Positions 1-12,475 of a stretch of 64,000 nt of DNA are shown here, piece after piece. Position 1 is the first letter of the stretch. Every line of letters begins with the position of its first letter. The notes under the pieces are model-generated. The model was not told the DNA's origin, ran no database searches, and worked only from the letters and a program-made list of their open reading frames with translations. The stretch is from Tetracentron sinense (lineage: Eukaryota; Streptophyta; Magnoliopsida; Trochodendrales; Trochodendraceae): assembly GCA_015143295.1 (NCBI GenBank), contig CM026555.1:496001-560000 (forward strand), in the 5' to 3' direction. A program made the position numbers and the translations under genes.

Positions 1-1560
1 CTTATTTCGAAAATACTCATCATTATTAACTTTCCTTCTAAATCGTGATTTAGAATAATATTACCGAAAAATAACTTTCTATTATCCTTCAATTCGAAAA
101 ATACATAACATTACTAACCTTCATTCTAAATCGTCATTTAGAATAATATTACCGAAACGTACTTACTTTTTTCGAATCCGAAGCCGGGTCGGCCGGCATT
201 TTCTCTTTCTTTCCTCTTTCTCCTTTCTTCCTTTCTTCTCCTTTCTTTCTTTCCTTCTCTCTCTCTAATCTCTCATGGTTTGGCACCAAGTGAAGTGAGC
301 AACACCAATTGGGCATGTGGTCCTTATATAGGCAAAGAGTCTTGCCTCTCATAAATTTTGGTACACTCCCCTTTATTAATTATAGTTCACGAACCTTATT
401 AATTTCATGAATCATATTAATTGGGTTTCATTCCCTTTAATTAGATTCATCTAATTAATACTTCATGTACCTCTTAGATTTATGACACATCATACTAACT
501 TAACCATAGTTTACATTAAACCCATAGTTAATATTATTATCATAACTCATAATACATGTATCTTTTAAATTAGATCCTTACATAATTCTATGTATTATAT
601 AAAATCATGGTTCACTTATCCAAAGTGAGTTACTTAACTCATGGTCAAGCATAGATGGGCGTGTAGTACTTCCTCCATTCTAAGAATCTATCTAATATCT
701 CATTTATTAAAGTATTCATGAATTATCTCATTCATGTTTCTATCTTCTAATTAACTTGAAGATTATAATCTTAACCTAGATTCATGGGTTAACTTAATGT
801 TCTAACCATAGTTCACATATTCATTAATTTAGGTTCATGTCCTAACCATAGTTCATGTATTCACTAGTTTAGGTTCATGTTTATGGTTAACCTAAACTAA
901 CTAGAGTGGTCAAAACTCAAGGTGAGCAAGGGGCGTGGAGCACTTCTCCATGTTAAGGTTTCATCTTAACATATGCTTATCCTAATAACTATATCCATCA
1001 CCTATGCATTAGATTCATGAACTATCCATAAATAAGTTCATACCTCTATCTCCCATTTACTTTAAACTCATGGACTAACCTAATCATAGTAAGTCACTAA
1101 CCTAAGGTTAACTTGATTGAGTGTGGAGTACATTCCATGTTAAGAGACCTTTGGTCTTCCTCCTTCTTTGGTTCATGAACATCATAAATGAAGGTGCCAT
1201 GTGGCACTTGATTCCCATGATTGAATCTTGTTTGTCCATTACATCCATCATGATTCTTTTAATCCTTTGATTAACTCTACATAGTTAATTGACCCTAACT
1301 TTGGTTAATCTTGGACATCCCACTTGCCACGTGTCCTTATCTTAGCTCATGATCAATTCTCTCATTAATTACTTGGGTATCCACCCTAAGATATCGTCAC
1401 TTGTCATAATCTTAAGTAATGTTTCCTTATTATATACATGTATTAATATTGAGTTTAATACATAGTATATACTTTATATTAAAACAATAATCAATGTAAT
1501 ATCTTAATTAAATTGTGTATTTTTAATGTTTTTATTTCTAAAAATTTCTGGGTCGTTACA
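1..1560 (+). mobile_element. Right portion of an LTR (left end outside window)
   Basis: The stretch contains no credible coding frame and ends in gggtcgttaca at 1560. That matches the 3' ends of the other chromovirus-type LTRs here (ggggcgttaca at 35542). Beyond it a retrotransposon gag frame on the other strand starts abruptly, so 1560 looks like an insertion boundary. It holds an imperfect tandem duplication near 30-160, a pyrimidine tract at about 199-272, and many short 'ttcatg' and 'gttaac' reiterations. The left end and the target-site duplication lie outside the window, so solo LTR versus full element cannot be decided. Orientation is inferred only from the terminal bases. Confidence 0.45.
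26..160. repeat. Duplicated hairpin unit in the LTR
   Basis: Two copies of an 85-90 bp unit are seen. Each carries an inverted repeat: ttctaaat/atttagaa around a 4-base loop, at 36-55 and again at 124-143. Confidence 0.6.
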
Positions 1561-2530
1561 GCTAGAGCCTGGGCCATTTGTTTCTTCTTCTTAGCTCCTT
1601 TACTCTCGTAGAGAGTCCATTCTTCACTTTCAGAGGTTGGTCCTTGGTTGACATTCTCTATTGAAAACACTGTATTAGCTGTAGCAGCTTCTACTTTATC
1701 TGGAGCCATGACAATTATCTTGTCATCCAACAGCTTCTGGATTTGATCTTTTAAGACAAAGCAATCTTTCAGGGTGTGGCTCACGATACGGTGGAAACGA
1801 CAGTATTTTGGATGATTTGTCTTTCCAGCTCCATCCGGTCTCTTGATCTTAGGAAGAGTTATCAAGTTTTAACACAGTAAGACTTCAAAGAGGTCCTCTA
1901 CCACTTCATTTGAGAAGGAGCAAGTTTTCTCCATTCGGTTCTGTATAGCTGATTTCTTGGTTTCGTCTTTTCGTCCTTTATTTCTCCCAACCGTTCTAGA
2001 TTTTGTGGTCTCGATGGAGATGTCTTTGTTGAAGGTGAACTCTTCGTCTCAACCATCATAGCTACTGATGTCTCAAAGCGATCCGTGGTCCGACCACATC
2101 TTCTCTTCCCCAAGTGTAACTCCATGTCATGTGCTTTAGTGCACAGATCATTAAACCCAACAAAATTTTGGGCCATGAGGGATGTGGATAGGTCGTGTTT
2201 GAAGTTTTTCAGACACATACGTATAAACTCTTGTTGTGTGAACTTTTTTGGGCATGAGAAGGTTAATGACCTCCATCTGGTGATGAATTCTGAGACAGGC
2301 TCATTATCTCTCTGCTTAGTCTCAATTAGTTTTGGTACACCTACCCTTTGTTGGGTGTTGCAGAACTATCTTCTGAACTCAGAAACCATTGATTCCTAGT
2401 TAGGGATTGATTCTACTGTAAGGTTTGCATACTAAGCGAAAGCTGCTCCTTATATGATTATCCAGTTCCTTGTAAACCTAATAATGTTCTAAGCTTCTAG
2501 AGTACCGATTGGGCATCGTACTTCATCATG
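1561..2530 (-). pseudogene. Ty3/gypsy gag remnant
   Basis: Minus-strand frames at 1898-2218 and 1560-1865 read like plant Ty3/gypsy Gag. One segment has DLSTSLMAQNFVGFNDLCTKAHDMEL, typical of the retrotransposon gag domain end. The next has KYCRFHRIVSHTLKDCFVLK, the YCxFHR..SH...C pattern seen between gag and protease. Upstream sequence to about 2530 has weaker gag-like similarity with stops. The frames are out of register and the 3' side is cut at 1560 by the LTR, so no protein is made. The type of gag suggests a Tat/Athila-like non-chromovirus; the lineage is inference. (Motifs quoted are two separate short pieces.). Confidence 0.6.
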
Positions 2531-2539
2531 GCTTGCACC

Positions 2540-4330
2540 TGTGTATTTCTATAAGATAGTGTGATAAATCTCATTCACAAAGAGTGGTGACTCTTGACTA
2601 ATAAGAAAGTATATGTAGTAAGTACATAATACTGAACGGGGTCACTAGTGGATATCCTATGGAATACACTGTTAAATTGTATTAGGGTTAAATCCATACA
2701 ACAAATTATCCTTAGACCTGAGAGGTCAACACCTTCTTAAACATTTGTCTATATGGCTTTGATGTGCCAATCGACAATGTCCAATACATAGGAATAACTC
2801 TGGGTACATTGGGTCATATACACAATGTTTGTAGAAGTGTGTAAACATTTAATAAGGAATCCACTACTCCTTAATTGGAGATATTGATATCAAGATGAGA
2901 CTTGTTGAACTAAACTGATAAATCCAGTACTGGTGCTTTTCGATAAAATGGTCTTTATCAAAGTTGATATTTTTCAATATAGAAAAGTATATATATATAT
3001 GTCAGTTCTTTTCTAATGTTTCTTCGAAAGTGCTTTGGAAGTTCAGTTTGATGAAAAAGTATTCATGAGAAAGAGTTCTATTCATAAGCTAGGAACTAGA
3101 CAATGGACTTGTTCCAATCCTGAAAGCTTATATGTGATATTGGATTGTGGAAGAATTTATTTGTAAATATATTGTGAGATAGTACTTGCAAGCAATTCTG
3201 TAATCTCCAATGGTTACATCGTAATGAGGTGATGTCTAAATTTATGATTTGTGAAAGTCCAGGGGTTTTGATAAAATTCATTTACCCCAGTAATGGAGTA
3301 ATTGGAAAGTTGTTTCCAATGTACACTAGGGTTCCAACTTATGGAAGCTAGTCGGTTCCACAGTTGGAGATATGAGATCCCTTTAGATCCCACACACAAG
3401 AATCTTCTAAAGGTATTTAATTCAATTATGAATTAAATTAATTAATTTTCTTTATGATTAATGATGGTGCTATATGGTATAGCAAATCTCTCATTCATAT
3501 AAGATATGAATAATCCAAAAGGATTAGGGTGTATAAGAGTGGGACCCACCTGGGGTGGGATGCCCACTCCTCTCCCTCTTCTTATTATTATTTAACTAAG
3601 AATTAAAATATTGAGCATGGGTGTATGGAGTGGGACATACCTAGGGTGGGACATCCCACTCTCTTTCTTCTTCCCTAATTTTATTACTTACTAATTTGGA
3701 ATTGGTTAGTAGATAAAAAAGAATCTTAGTCTAATTAGAAAGGAAACCTATTTCTAATTTGGAATTAGAAAGGAGTCATAGTCTAATTATAATTAGAAAG
3801 GAATCCTAGATAAAACGAAAGTCTCCTAATCTAATTAGGAATTAGATTGGAAAGAGGAAACCTAATCTAATTAGGAATTAAATAGGGGAAAAGATTCTAT
3901 TTAAGAATTATAATCCTAGACTAAAGAGGAAACCTAATCTAATTATGAATTGGATTAGAATAGGGAATCCTAATTAGATTAGGAATGCTTTCTATTTGTC
4001 TTTAAACACATCTAATTAGATTAGTATGTGTTATAGTTAAACTAGGAAACCCTATTTGAGTAGGAAATCTCCACTAAGGCTTATAAATATGGGGTTTCTC
4101 TTTTGAAACACATAGAAACTATTTGCTTCCCAAAAGTGAATGCCCCTCACTCTCCTCTCCCCAGGTTTTGGACGTCCTCCCCTCTCCTTTTAGGGATGGA
4201 CGTCCCCCCTCTTTCTCCCATGGTGATCGTACGGTCACCCCTTGTTCTCTTTCATTTGGGTTTATGGATTTGATCCTCCTCCATTGTGTTGATCAAAGTG
4301 TCTATTCGGCCTATCAAAAGTGAAAGGCCT
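2540..4330. mobile_element. Copia-like LTR or LTR-flank remnant, no gene
   Basis: AT-rich sequence without a convincing ORF. It resembles the long LTRs of some plant Ty1/copia elements, with a promoter-like end: a TATA-type ttataaata at about 4081-4089, followed by a pyrimidine-rich leader. I could not find both termini or a target duplication, so the limits are approximate. The whole identification is inference from general texture. Confidence 0.25.
3720..4025. repeat. Reiterated aatctaatt/aattagatt motif
   Basis: About ten variants of 'ctaattaggaattag' are packed here. Several form a 9-bp inverted repeat (aatctaatt, loop agg, aattagatt; near 3829-3851). Confidence 0.55.
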
Positions 4331-4398
4331 GGCCTTCTCCGAAGAATTCTGCAAAAAAAAAAGAAGAAAGCTGTTAGTCATGAGGATTAAAAGAAATG

Positions 4399-7190
4399 TC
4401 ATGAAGACAAAATATTTGCGTAAATATACTTACTTCGGTATGTGGCAAGTTGAGAAGAAAGGGCAACAAGTTCCTCCTCAGGAGACAGTCGATTAACACC
4501 CGAAATCCTCGATTGTAAGACTACCGATGAAGAGGTGGATGTCGGTTGATGACCAGATTCTAACCTTGGCCCCCTGAAAATTTTCTCGTGCTGGTTGACC
4601 TCCGCCGCAACATCTTTAGGGACCTCAGCATCCGAAGAAATGTCCATGATGATTTGATCCTTTAGGATGTCATCAGTAGGACCTGATTATGATGGAGGTG
4701 CTTCTGAAGAATGAACATCATGCCCAGATACTCCAAGCACTCCACCGATTAATTCTGAAATTCCAGCTTCAGGAGCAGATGCATTTTCTACTTCACCGGC
4801 ATTGCCCTGGACTGCTGAAGTTACCGGGGTTGAAGCCTCATCATGTATCTCAGCCCTCTCAATAGTATGGGACACTGCAATGTCCTCTTCAACAACCGAG
4901 GTTGCTGGAGCCGGGGCTTCTTCGAATACCTCGCCTGTCCCAATCAAATGCGGAGGATAAACGTCCTTCATTTTGGCATCCATCTCGATGTCCGGGACCG
5001 CTACCCCTTCTGGCGTCTCGATTCCCTCCACTGAAGGGGAAGGGCAAACACCACTTGTCACATCTGATGGAGGCACATCCTCTTTAGTTCCCAATGAAAT
5101 ACCAACATAAAAGTCTCGATCAAGAAATGACGGCCCCATCCGCGATGGACACATTGCCCGTGCCAAATCCTCTTCCTCTTGGTGAGAGTCAGGCTGAGGA
5201 CCAACCTCCAGGGCAATAGAATTTTTAAGAAAATCTCGAAGTCCCTCCTCCAATAAAGTCATCCTAGCAAAAGTGTTTTTGTCAAGGTCTGTAGGAATGC
5301 CTTGACCCTCACCACCAACAGAGCTAACTTCAACTTCTGGGACCCCGTTGGTTATCGGGTTGTAATCTAATATGGTTTCTAATGATTCCTTGTCCTCTTC
5401 GTCATCTCAGCTGGTCGTATCTAGAGGAGTTGCCACAGTTGCTCTTCCAATTGGTCTAGCTATTAAAACCTCCTGGTTCGGCTCCAGAGAAATGACCGTG
5501 TCAGTAAAGACGAAGCAGCCTACCTCCCCTAACAAGTCGGCATATCGTAGATTTGCTCATTATATTCCTTGCCCGGTGATTGGATGTCAACGGGTGAATC
5601 CATCGGCTCAACAATTTTGGCCTTGTTGGCTGCTTAACTAGTAGGGAGTATAGAAGTGGTGCATTTCTTCCGCTTCATCGACTTTGGCTGACTTGTAGAA
5701 CCCAATGCAGATGACGGTATAGAAGTAAGGGGAGGACCATCGACGGTCCAGGCTTTGGGAGATGCCAAAGAAATCTCCGACACACCTCGCTTCAGATAAG
5801 CAAAAGTGCTATCCCTTGACAACCCTACATAGAGTTGGGTGACCTTGCCTTCAACTCCTAAGTGGCCTATATAGAAGATACAACCCATATGAACACCTAT
5901 CAGGTACAATCATTGTGTCTTTGTGAAAGATAAATTAGTTGTTGCACGAACTATTTCTTCAGCATCTGGTGGAACGATCTGCTCATACCTGAATTGACGT
6001 GCAAACCTATTCAGGTAATTAGGTTTAACAAAACACTCTCCTCCAATCCTCCACATCATATAACCACACTGGACAGAAAGGAGAGAAAGAAAGTTATGGT
6101 AACTCAACTCCCTGCCACCACGGGTTTGGAGTGTCTTTGAGAAGACAATTCTTAGTTGGTTCAAACGGACCCTTGAAAGGACGGGGACAATACTCTCGCG
6201 GATATATGAATAGGCCAGACGGGTTATCTCGATTGTCAAATTTAGCGGGAACTTGGTTCACTATCAGTATTAAGAAAGGTATAAATTTCTCCAAGTCCTT
6301 GATTCGTCTGTTGGGATAAGTCTTGGGAAAATGCATGTACGTTCATCTGAAGAGACTGGAATGATGCTTGAACTAAGATGGACCTGAGCAACTTGCTCCG
6401 AGTAATTTCACCCAACGCCTGATGAAGACTGGCCAGAACTAGAATAGCTAGGCAGTGTCTTTTACCCATGGCCATTCAGCCAACAACCACGAAGGTTTTA
6501 GGGCATATCGCCTCACCCCAGTTACAGGGAAGAATAAAGGTACATAGCCAGCAAGAAATAAAGGTGGCCAAAAATCCCTCTGAGACACCCCGACGAGTGT
6601 GGGGATTTCGGAGGACTTGATCTACTCGTTTGAAAGAGTTGGGGCTTTACTCCTTGAGAATTCACATGGCAATCCAGTGAAAAAATACTTTAACCATACC
6701 GAGAAAGAAATCTTCTTCACAACATCCTTCTCATAAGTGGCCTTCCCAGAAGCTACCTTCCCCACTTTAGATTTCTCACCACTAGCACGGTCCTTTATAA
6801 TTGAGTTGTAAATTTGAAATAGCTGCCTAGTGCAATCAGGGACGGTATCCGGACAGTACAAGACATTGTTGAATGGATTGAATTCGTTGTAAAAATGACC
6901 ATCTACCAGCAACCTAGAAACTCGGTGCAATGAATAAAAAAATATATCAACTCCACCCCAAATCATGAAAAATGTGTTCGTCTCATGACCCCATCGATTT
7001 ATCAAAGCTCGAAGGAAGCCCATATCCTTGCGATAATCATACTTCGCTACTCCAACCGCACCATGAATGCAAGCTTCTCAATTCAGGTTCGAAATGGCCA
7101 TACATATCACTCACCCACGATGGCATAAACATCGATTGTCCACAGTCGAACAACTCCTCAACTTCATGTTCATTGACCAACGACATTCTT
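4399..7190 (-). pseudogene. Plant mobile domain (PMD) protein pseudogene
   Basis: A run of minus-strand frames reads as one decayed protein. Near the N terminus (about 7020-6960) is ALINRWGHETNTFFMIWG, matching the 'W.ETHTF....GE' core of the aminotransferase-like plant mobile domain. Further on (6240-5930) come ECFVKPNYLNRFARQFRYEQ and a C-terminal acidic, proline- and serine-rich tail (5262-4399), as in PMD proteins carried by transposons. The frame shifts near 7075 and again near 6100-6240, and stops occur between segments, for example near 5909. PMD genes are often carried by MULE or Ty3/gypsy elements. The strand agrees with the gag remnant to the left, so both could belong to one old element; that is inference. 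Confidence 0.55.
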
Positions 7191-7579
7191 GGGCTCGAGC
7201 GAGAGGAAGGTCAAAAGAAGTCGGCTATAAGACCAAGTTTGCTGGCATTGCATCCATATTCCTACTCCTCTTGGGTGTAAGGTAGCAACTCATGCCAAAC
7301 CCCAATCCTTTAACTATACCCGCTCTAGAATTACATTTACAAAAACAAGATGATCCTCGGGTTTCATCTCCTTGGGGTCCCTTGCAATCTTCTCTTCAAC
7401 ATCGCCGATACAAAGATCTCCAAAGATTTCTAAGTGACATCTTAAAAAAATTCCATTGGCTTCATCTTCGGCATCATGGGCTCACGAAGACATTCATTGC
7501 AAATAGGGTATGTCATTTTTCTAACTATAAAAAAAAAATAGGGATAAAACAAAAATTTAGCCAACAGAAATATCTTAAT

Positions 7580-8330
7580 AAAAAATTGTGAACATCAAAG
7601 TGTTCACAGCAAAGTGTTGAGAACACTAAGTGTTCACAACAAATGCTGTAAATATCAAAGTGTTCAGCAAAGTGCTGAGAACACTAAGTGTTCACCGCAA
7701 AATGTTGTGAATATCAAAGTGTTCACCGCAAATGCTCATAGCACTAAGTGTTCATGAAAAAATGCTGAGAACATCAAAGTGTTCCCAGCAAAGTGCTAAG
7801 AACACTAAGTGTTCACAGTAAAATGCGAAGAACATAGTGTTCGCAGCAAATGGGTGAGAACACCAAGTGTTTTTAGCAAATTGCTGCGAACCCCAAGTAC
7901 TCACAACAAAATGCCATGAACAAAATGTTCATGGCAAAAAATGCCTTAGGCATTAAAGTGGCAGTAAAATGCCTAAAAATGGTATACCTGCAGTAATGCC
8001 TACAGTGGGAAGCATTGTTCGTAACAAGGTGCCATGGAAAATAATTGTTCACATCTCGTGGGCAGTCCAAGGCACACGGTAAAAGAGCATAAATGCTTGC
8101 AGCAAAAAGCTGAGAACACCAAGTGTCACAACTAAATACAACAATCATTAAATGTTCGTAGCAAAAAATACCATGACCTCTAAGCGAATCCATGGCAGTA
8201 AGAGCTATGGATTATGCTTAAAGTTCATAGAAAAATTACTTTGGACATTAAATGCTCGTAGCAATACAGCTGTGAGCCATACTTAGGGTTCGCTGCTAAT
8301 GCAGAGAACCCTCTCTTTTAGAACCCAAAA
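7580..8330. repeat. Minisatellite of gttc/gaac hairpin units
   Basis: Degenerate tandem units of about 25-50 bp, based on 'gaacactaagtgttcacagcaaatgctga'-like words. Most contain an inverted repeat (aacact-a-agtgtt, cagca-aag-tgctg). The best is an 11-bp perfect pair, tgccatgaaca (7912-7922) and tgttcatggca (7926-7936). No coding frame. Confidence 0.7.
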
Positions 8331-8599
8331 TGGGTTTTGATGATTCAAACCCATTCACATTAAAATCAATTGATTAAAAAAACCTAGAGCTTCCTCTTCG
8401 GGATCTGAACAACTGAGCAACCTCAGCCAAATAGATCCTGAGGGGTAGTTGTAAGTGGTGAAATCTCACCACTCATATCATACCCCACATGAAAGGTGGT
8501 GTGCACAAGCCAAACCAAATCACAACCCAAAGAAGGATAATGATTAACACACACGTGCAAAGGCACGTGTGAGCCCTTACCGCTTTGAATCAGGGCCAA
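8331..8599. other. No gene recognised
   Basis: Unique AT-rich spacer between two minisatellites. I see no coding, RNA or transposon signature. Confidence 0.4.
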
Positions 8600-9985
8600 A
8601 CAAAAGGGGTCTTTAATAGGCCCATACTGGCAGCAAGGAGCACCATTGCTGCTCCAAATCTAATTCAAATCAAACAGGTCTTTAACAGACCCCACTTTGG
8701 CAACAAGGAGTATCCATGCTGCTCCAAATCTAATTAAAATCGAAGGGTCTTTAACAGACTCCGCTATTGCAGCAAATAGCACCCTTACTGTCCCAAATCT
8801 AAATAAAATTAAAAGGGTCGTTAACAGACCCCACTATGGTAGCAAGGACCAACCTTGCTTCCCTAAATCTAAATGAAATCAAATGAGACTTTAATAGCCC
8901 CCACTATGGCAACAAGAAGTAACCTTGATGTCCTCAAATTGAAATTAAATAAAAAGGGTCTTTAATAGACCCTACCATGACATCAAGGATCACCCTTACT
9001 GCCATAAATCAAATGGGACTTTAGTAGCACCCACTATGGCAGAAAGGAGTACCATTGTTGCCCTCAAATTGAAGTTAAATAAAAGGGGACTTTATTAGAC
9101 CCCACCATGGCAGCTAGGAGTACCCTTGTTGCCCCAAATCTAATTGAAATTAAAGGGGTCTTTAATAGACCCCACTATGCCAATAAAGAGTACCCTTATT
9201 ACCCCAAATTGAAATCAAATAAAAGGGGTCTTTAATAGAACCCACCATGGCAGCAAGGAGCACCCTTGTTGTCCCAAATCTAAATGAAATCAAAGGGGAC
9301 TTTAATAGCCCCCATTATGGTAGCAAGGAATACCCTTGCTACCCTCAAATTGAAATTATATAAAAGGGGTATATAATAGACCCCACCATGACAGCAAGAA
9401 ATACCCTTGCTATCCCAAATCTAAATGAAATTATAGGGGTCTTTAATAGACCCCACTATGGCAGTAAGGAGTATCCTTGCTAACCTCAAATTGAAATTAA
9501 ATAAAAGGGGTCTTTAATAGACCCCACTGTGGAAGTAAGGAGTTTTTAATAGACCCCACTATGACAACAAGGAGTACCATTGCTGCCCCAAATTGAAATC
9601 AAATAAAAGAGGTCTTTAACAGACTTCATTATGGTAGCAAGGAGTACCCTTGCTGCCCCAAATCGAAATAAAATTAAAGGGGTCTTTAACAGACCCTACC
9701 ATGGCAGCAAGAAGTACCTTTACTACCTCAAATCTAAATGAAATAAAAAGGGTCTTTAATAGACCCCACCATGACAGCAAGGAGCATCTTTGCTGCCCCA
9801 AATCTAAATGAAATCAAATGAGACTTTAATAGACCCCACTATGGCAGCAAGGAGTACCCTTGTTGCCCTTAAATTGAAATTAAATAAAAGGGGTCTTTAA
9901 TAGACCCTCCATGGCAGCAAGGAGCACCCTTGTTGACCCACATTCAATTTAAAATCAAAGGGATCTTCAATAAACCCCACTATGG
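8600..9985. repeat. Double-hairpin minisatellite, unit about 70-85 bp, roughly 18 copies
   Basis: Each unit carries two adjacent inverted repeats. The first is ggggtct-ttaat-agacccc; the second is ggcagcaagg-agtac-ccttgctgcc. Units are joined by 'ccaaatctaaatgaaatcaaa' or 'ctcaaattgaaattaaataaaa' linkers, giving two linker types. Copies differ by many substitutions and one is truncated near 9540. Some differences are compensatory in the second stem (9179-9203 and 9319-9343). There is no coding frame running through the array. Confidence 0.85.
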
Positions 9986-10248
9986 AATAGAAGAATCTGA
10001 AGGAAGAACCCCCAGAAGAAAAGAATTCGAGTAAAAGCAAGAGATCTAAGGAATAGAAGCATCAAGGTAGGCTAAAATGCCTACCCTCTTCTCTCCCTCT
10101 CTTTCTCTTTACTTTGAAGTCCTCTATTGAGGCATTTGTAATAGCTAAAATGGGGCCTTTGGCACCCCTTTTTTTTTATGGAATGAAAGCTATGCTTCTC
10201 TCTCTTTCTATTTTATTCTTAATCAGAGGTAACCCTCTTCAAGAGGGT
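9986..10248. other. Spacer with pyrimidine-rich tracts
   Basis: A small inverted repeat, ggtaggc-taaaat-gcctacc (about 10064-10083), then ct-rich runs and a T9 tract near 10170. No gene. Confidence 0.35.
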
Positions 10249-12290
10249 GTAACGACTTGGGTTTACCCAGGCCGAAAATAGAATTCCCATCATATAAAAT
10301 AATAAACTCCATTAATGGAGGTTATTTGAACAGAGAAGTTCAAGTGTCTCACACTCAAGTGAGATGCTTAAAATTTGCTGTTACATCAACCACTGCAGGA
10401 AGATATAAAAGTTCAATCTTGCATAATCTAGAGATTGAGAGAGGAGAATGATGGGTATCCATCAAGAGGGGATTGGAGAACCCTGATTACTTAGAGAAGT
10501 CTCAAAACTCTCTCACCTCAACCTTCAAAAGAGCCAAGGGATCATTACTTAAATGGCCAAAGCAATTCCATTGCTAAAAATAGAGTCCAGACAACTTTAG
10601 AAACTCAATATACACGGTTCGTTCGAATGGCCAGTAGAGCGTTCGAACGGCCTAGAGAATGGTTTGAGATTGGCTTGAAAACAGACCGCTAGGTAGCTAC
10701 TGGCATGTGAATTCCATTAAGCCATTCGAATGGATGGCTATCCATTCTGTATTGTTCGAACGGCTAGTAGGCCATTCGAATGACCTATGCAGATTTGGAT
10801 GATTTTAGCACATAACCCATCTAATCAGATAAACAACTATTCGTAAAGGCTATTAACACTCTTGGGTCAATTTCTAATCACCTAGGGTATATGATAGAGT
10901 TATTTAGGTCAATTATACCTAAGGTAACCACTAGGTATCTAGGTCATTTACCATCTTGAGAGTGTGAGAGAACCATTAATCGGAATGTACTTCATTTGAG
11001 TCTTTGGAGCTTCATTTTCACCAATCTTGAATAACTAGAGGAACATAGACACTAGACTTATATTGACACCATTTGGACATCAGAATTAAGTCAACACAAA
11101 TATGACATCTACAAAAAAATCGAATTATATTGGACACATAAAAGGTTAATCACATGAGATAATAGATTAATTTAATTAATAAAATCTAACAGTTTAAGGT
11201 GCATTCTAGAAATATTAGATTAACCCAGACTGTGATGATAAAATCTATCAAATTGGAATTGGTTAAAATTCCTAATTTGGAACCAAGCTATGGTTGTAAT
11301 CAAATAGTAATGTCTCGAGCCCTTTACCAAACTAAGTGTTTGGTGACATATATTACTATACCTACTTTTGGATATACTATTAATTTGAAATTGTGTCCAA
11401 ATAGTCACAAAATAAATGATAAGAAATGATTTACTAACTTTAATTAAATAATTCAAAGGTGAGTAAATTAGCCTTAAAATAAGCCAATTTAGTGATTATT
11501 TATTTAGTTGATCTTAAATCATCTAGTTCAGATTAAATTGAAATTTGTTACCTATTAATTCGAGATAGGGATTGGTTATCCTTGAGTCACTGCTAACCTT
11601 AAAGATGGATTATAAATATCCCTGTTTTTATTGAGACCTTGTTATCCTTTAGTAGGATAATGATATCCTCTTGACATAAAAATACAAGTGCCATGTTTGA
11701 TTCTTTCTGAGAACAATATTAAAAGAATTGATTCTTATCTTAATTTAAGAGCAATGTGGGATTAGACCAAAATTAATGAATAACTGTTATTAATATTTTT
11801 GGGCATCCTAAAGAAGGTTAAGTGCAGTCGTCTTCCGCCAAGTAGTGCAAGCTTGTAGGGATAGACGGGAGTGAATCCGAGCGAAGTTGAATCCTGGAGG
11901 TAGTGCTACAATTTTCCTTGCATGTGGGAGGCTTCGACTATCTTCAAGAAAGACTTTCAACTAAGCACCTCTTAGCAGTGTGATTTACAGTATATCTAAT
12001 AATAAACTTATAATACTCATCTTCTTGCAAATGTCTTGTGCTTATTCATATGTATGCACTGACTGACATTCAACGACGTTTTGTAGGTTTGATATGCAAT
12101 TTGGTGCAAGTTAGAAGGAATTATCGGTGCTAGGAACCAATACCCTTGCTCCTAGATTTCATGGCTCTGGCCTCACTTGATTTCATCACCAATAGTTGAG
12201 GTCCTCAAGTCAGGTTGCTAGGAAACAAAATAGTAGAGAAATCCTTTTATTTTCTTCTTACCCAACAATCTCTCAAAAGTAAAGTTCTCA
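10249..12290. mobile_element. Possible LTR remnant starting tgtaacgac, no gene
   Basis: The segment starts with tgtaacgac, which would be the inner or outer end of a reverse-oriented LTR. It contains a palindrome cluster like those inside the other LTRs. No matching second end or target duplication was found. ORFs at 10257-10451 and 11199-11456 show no recognisable domain. The rest is AT-rich. Confidence 0.25.
10615..10795. repeat. ttcgaa palindrome cluster
   Basis: Five ttcgaa cores occur at 10622, 10642, 10725, 10755 and 10775. They are embedded in longer palindromes of two kinds (cgttcgaacg and gccattcgaatgg), with alternating flanks. Confidence 0.75.
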
Positions 12291-12475
12291 GGTAGGACTC
12301 TTTGGTCTGACCTATCCCTTAGGGAGCAAGTGCGATTACGAACTTAAATACCTCAGGGAGGACTTTTTGGCCTGACCTGTCCCCTCAGGGAGTAGGAGCA
12401 ATGACACCCTTAAATGCCTCAGGGAAGACTTTTCGGCTCAACCTATCCCCTCAGGAAGCATGAGCGATTGCAACG
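12290..12475. repeat. Three tandem copies of a 65-70 bp unit
   Basis: The unit is built on 'cctcagggaggactttttgg' followed by 'cctgacctatcccctcagg' and 'gcgattgcaac'. Inside it, cctcaggga and tcccctcagg are near mirror or inverted copies. Non-coding. Confidence 0.65.

Noticed and set aside
10249..11912. Complete LTR tgtaacgac ... gtgctaca
   Set aside because: The flanking five bases do not match and no family relative in the window has these ends.
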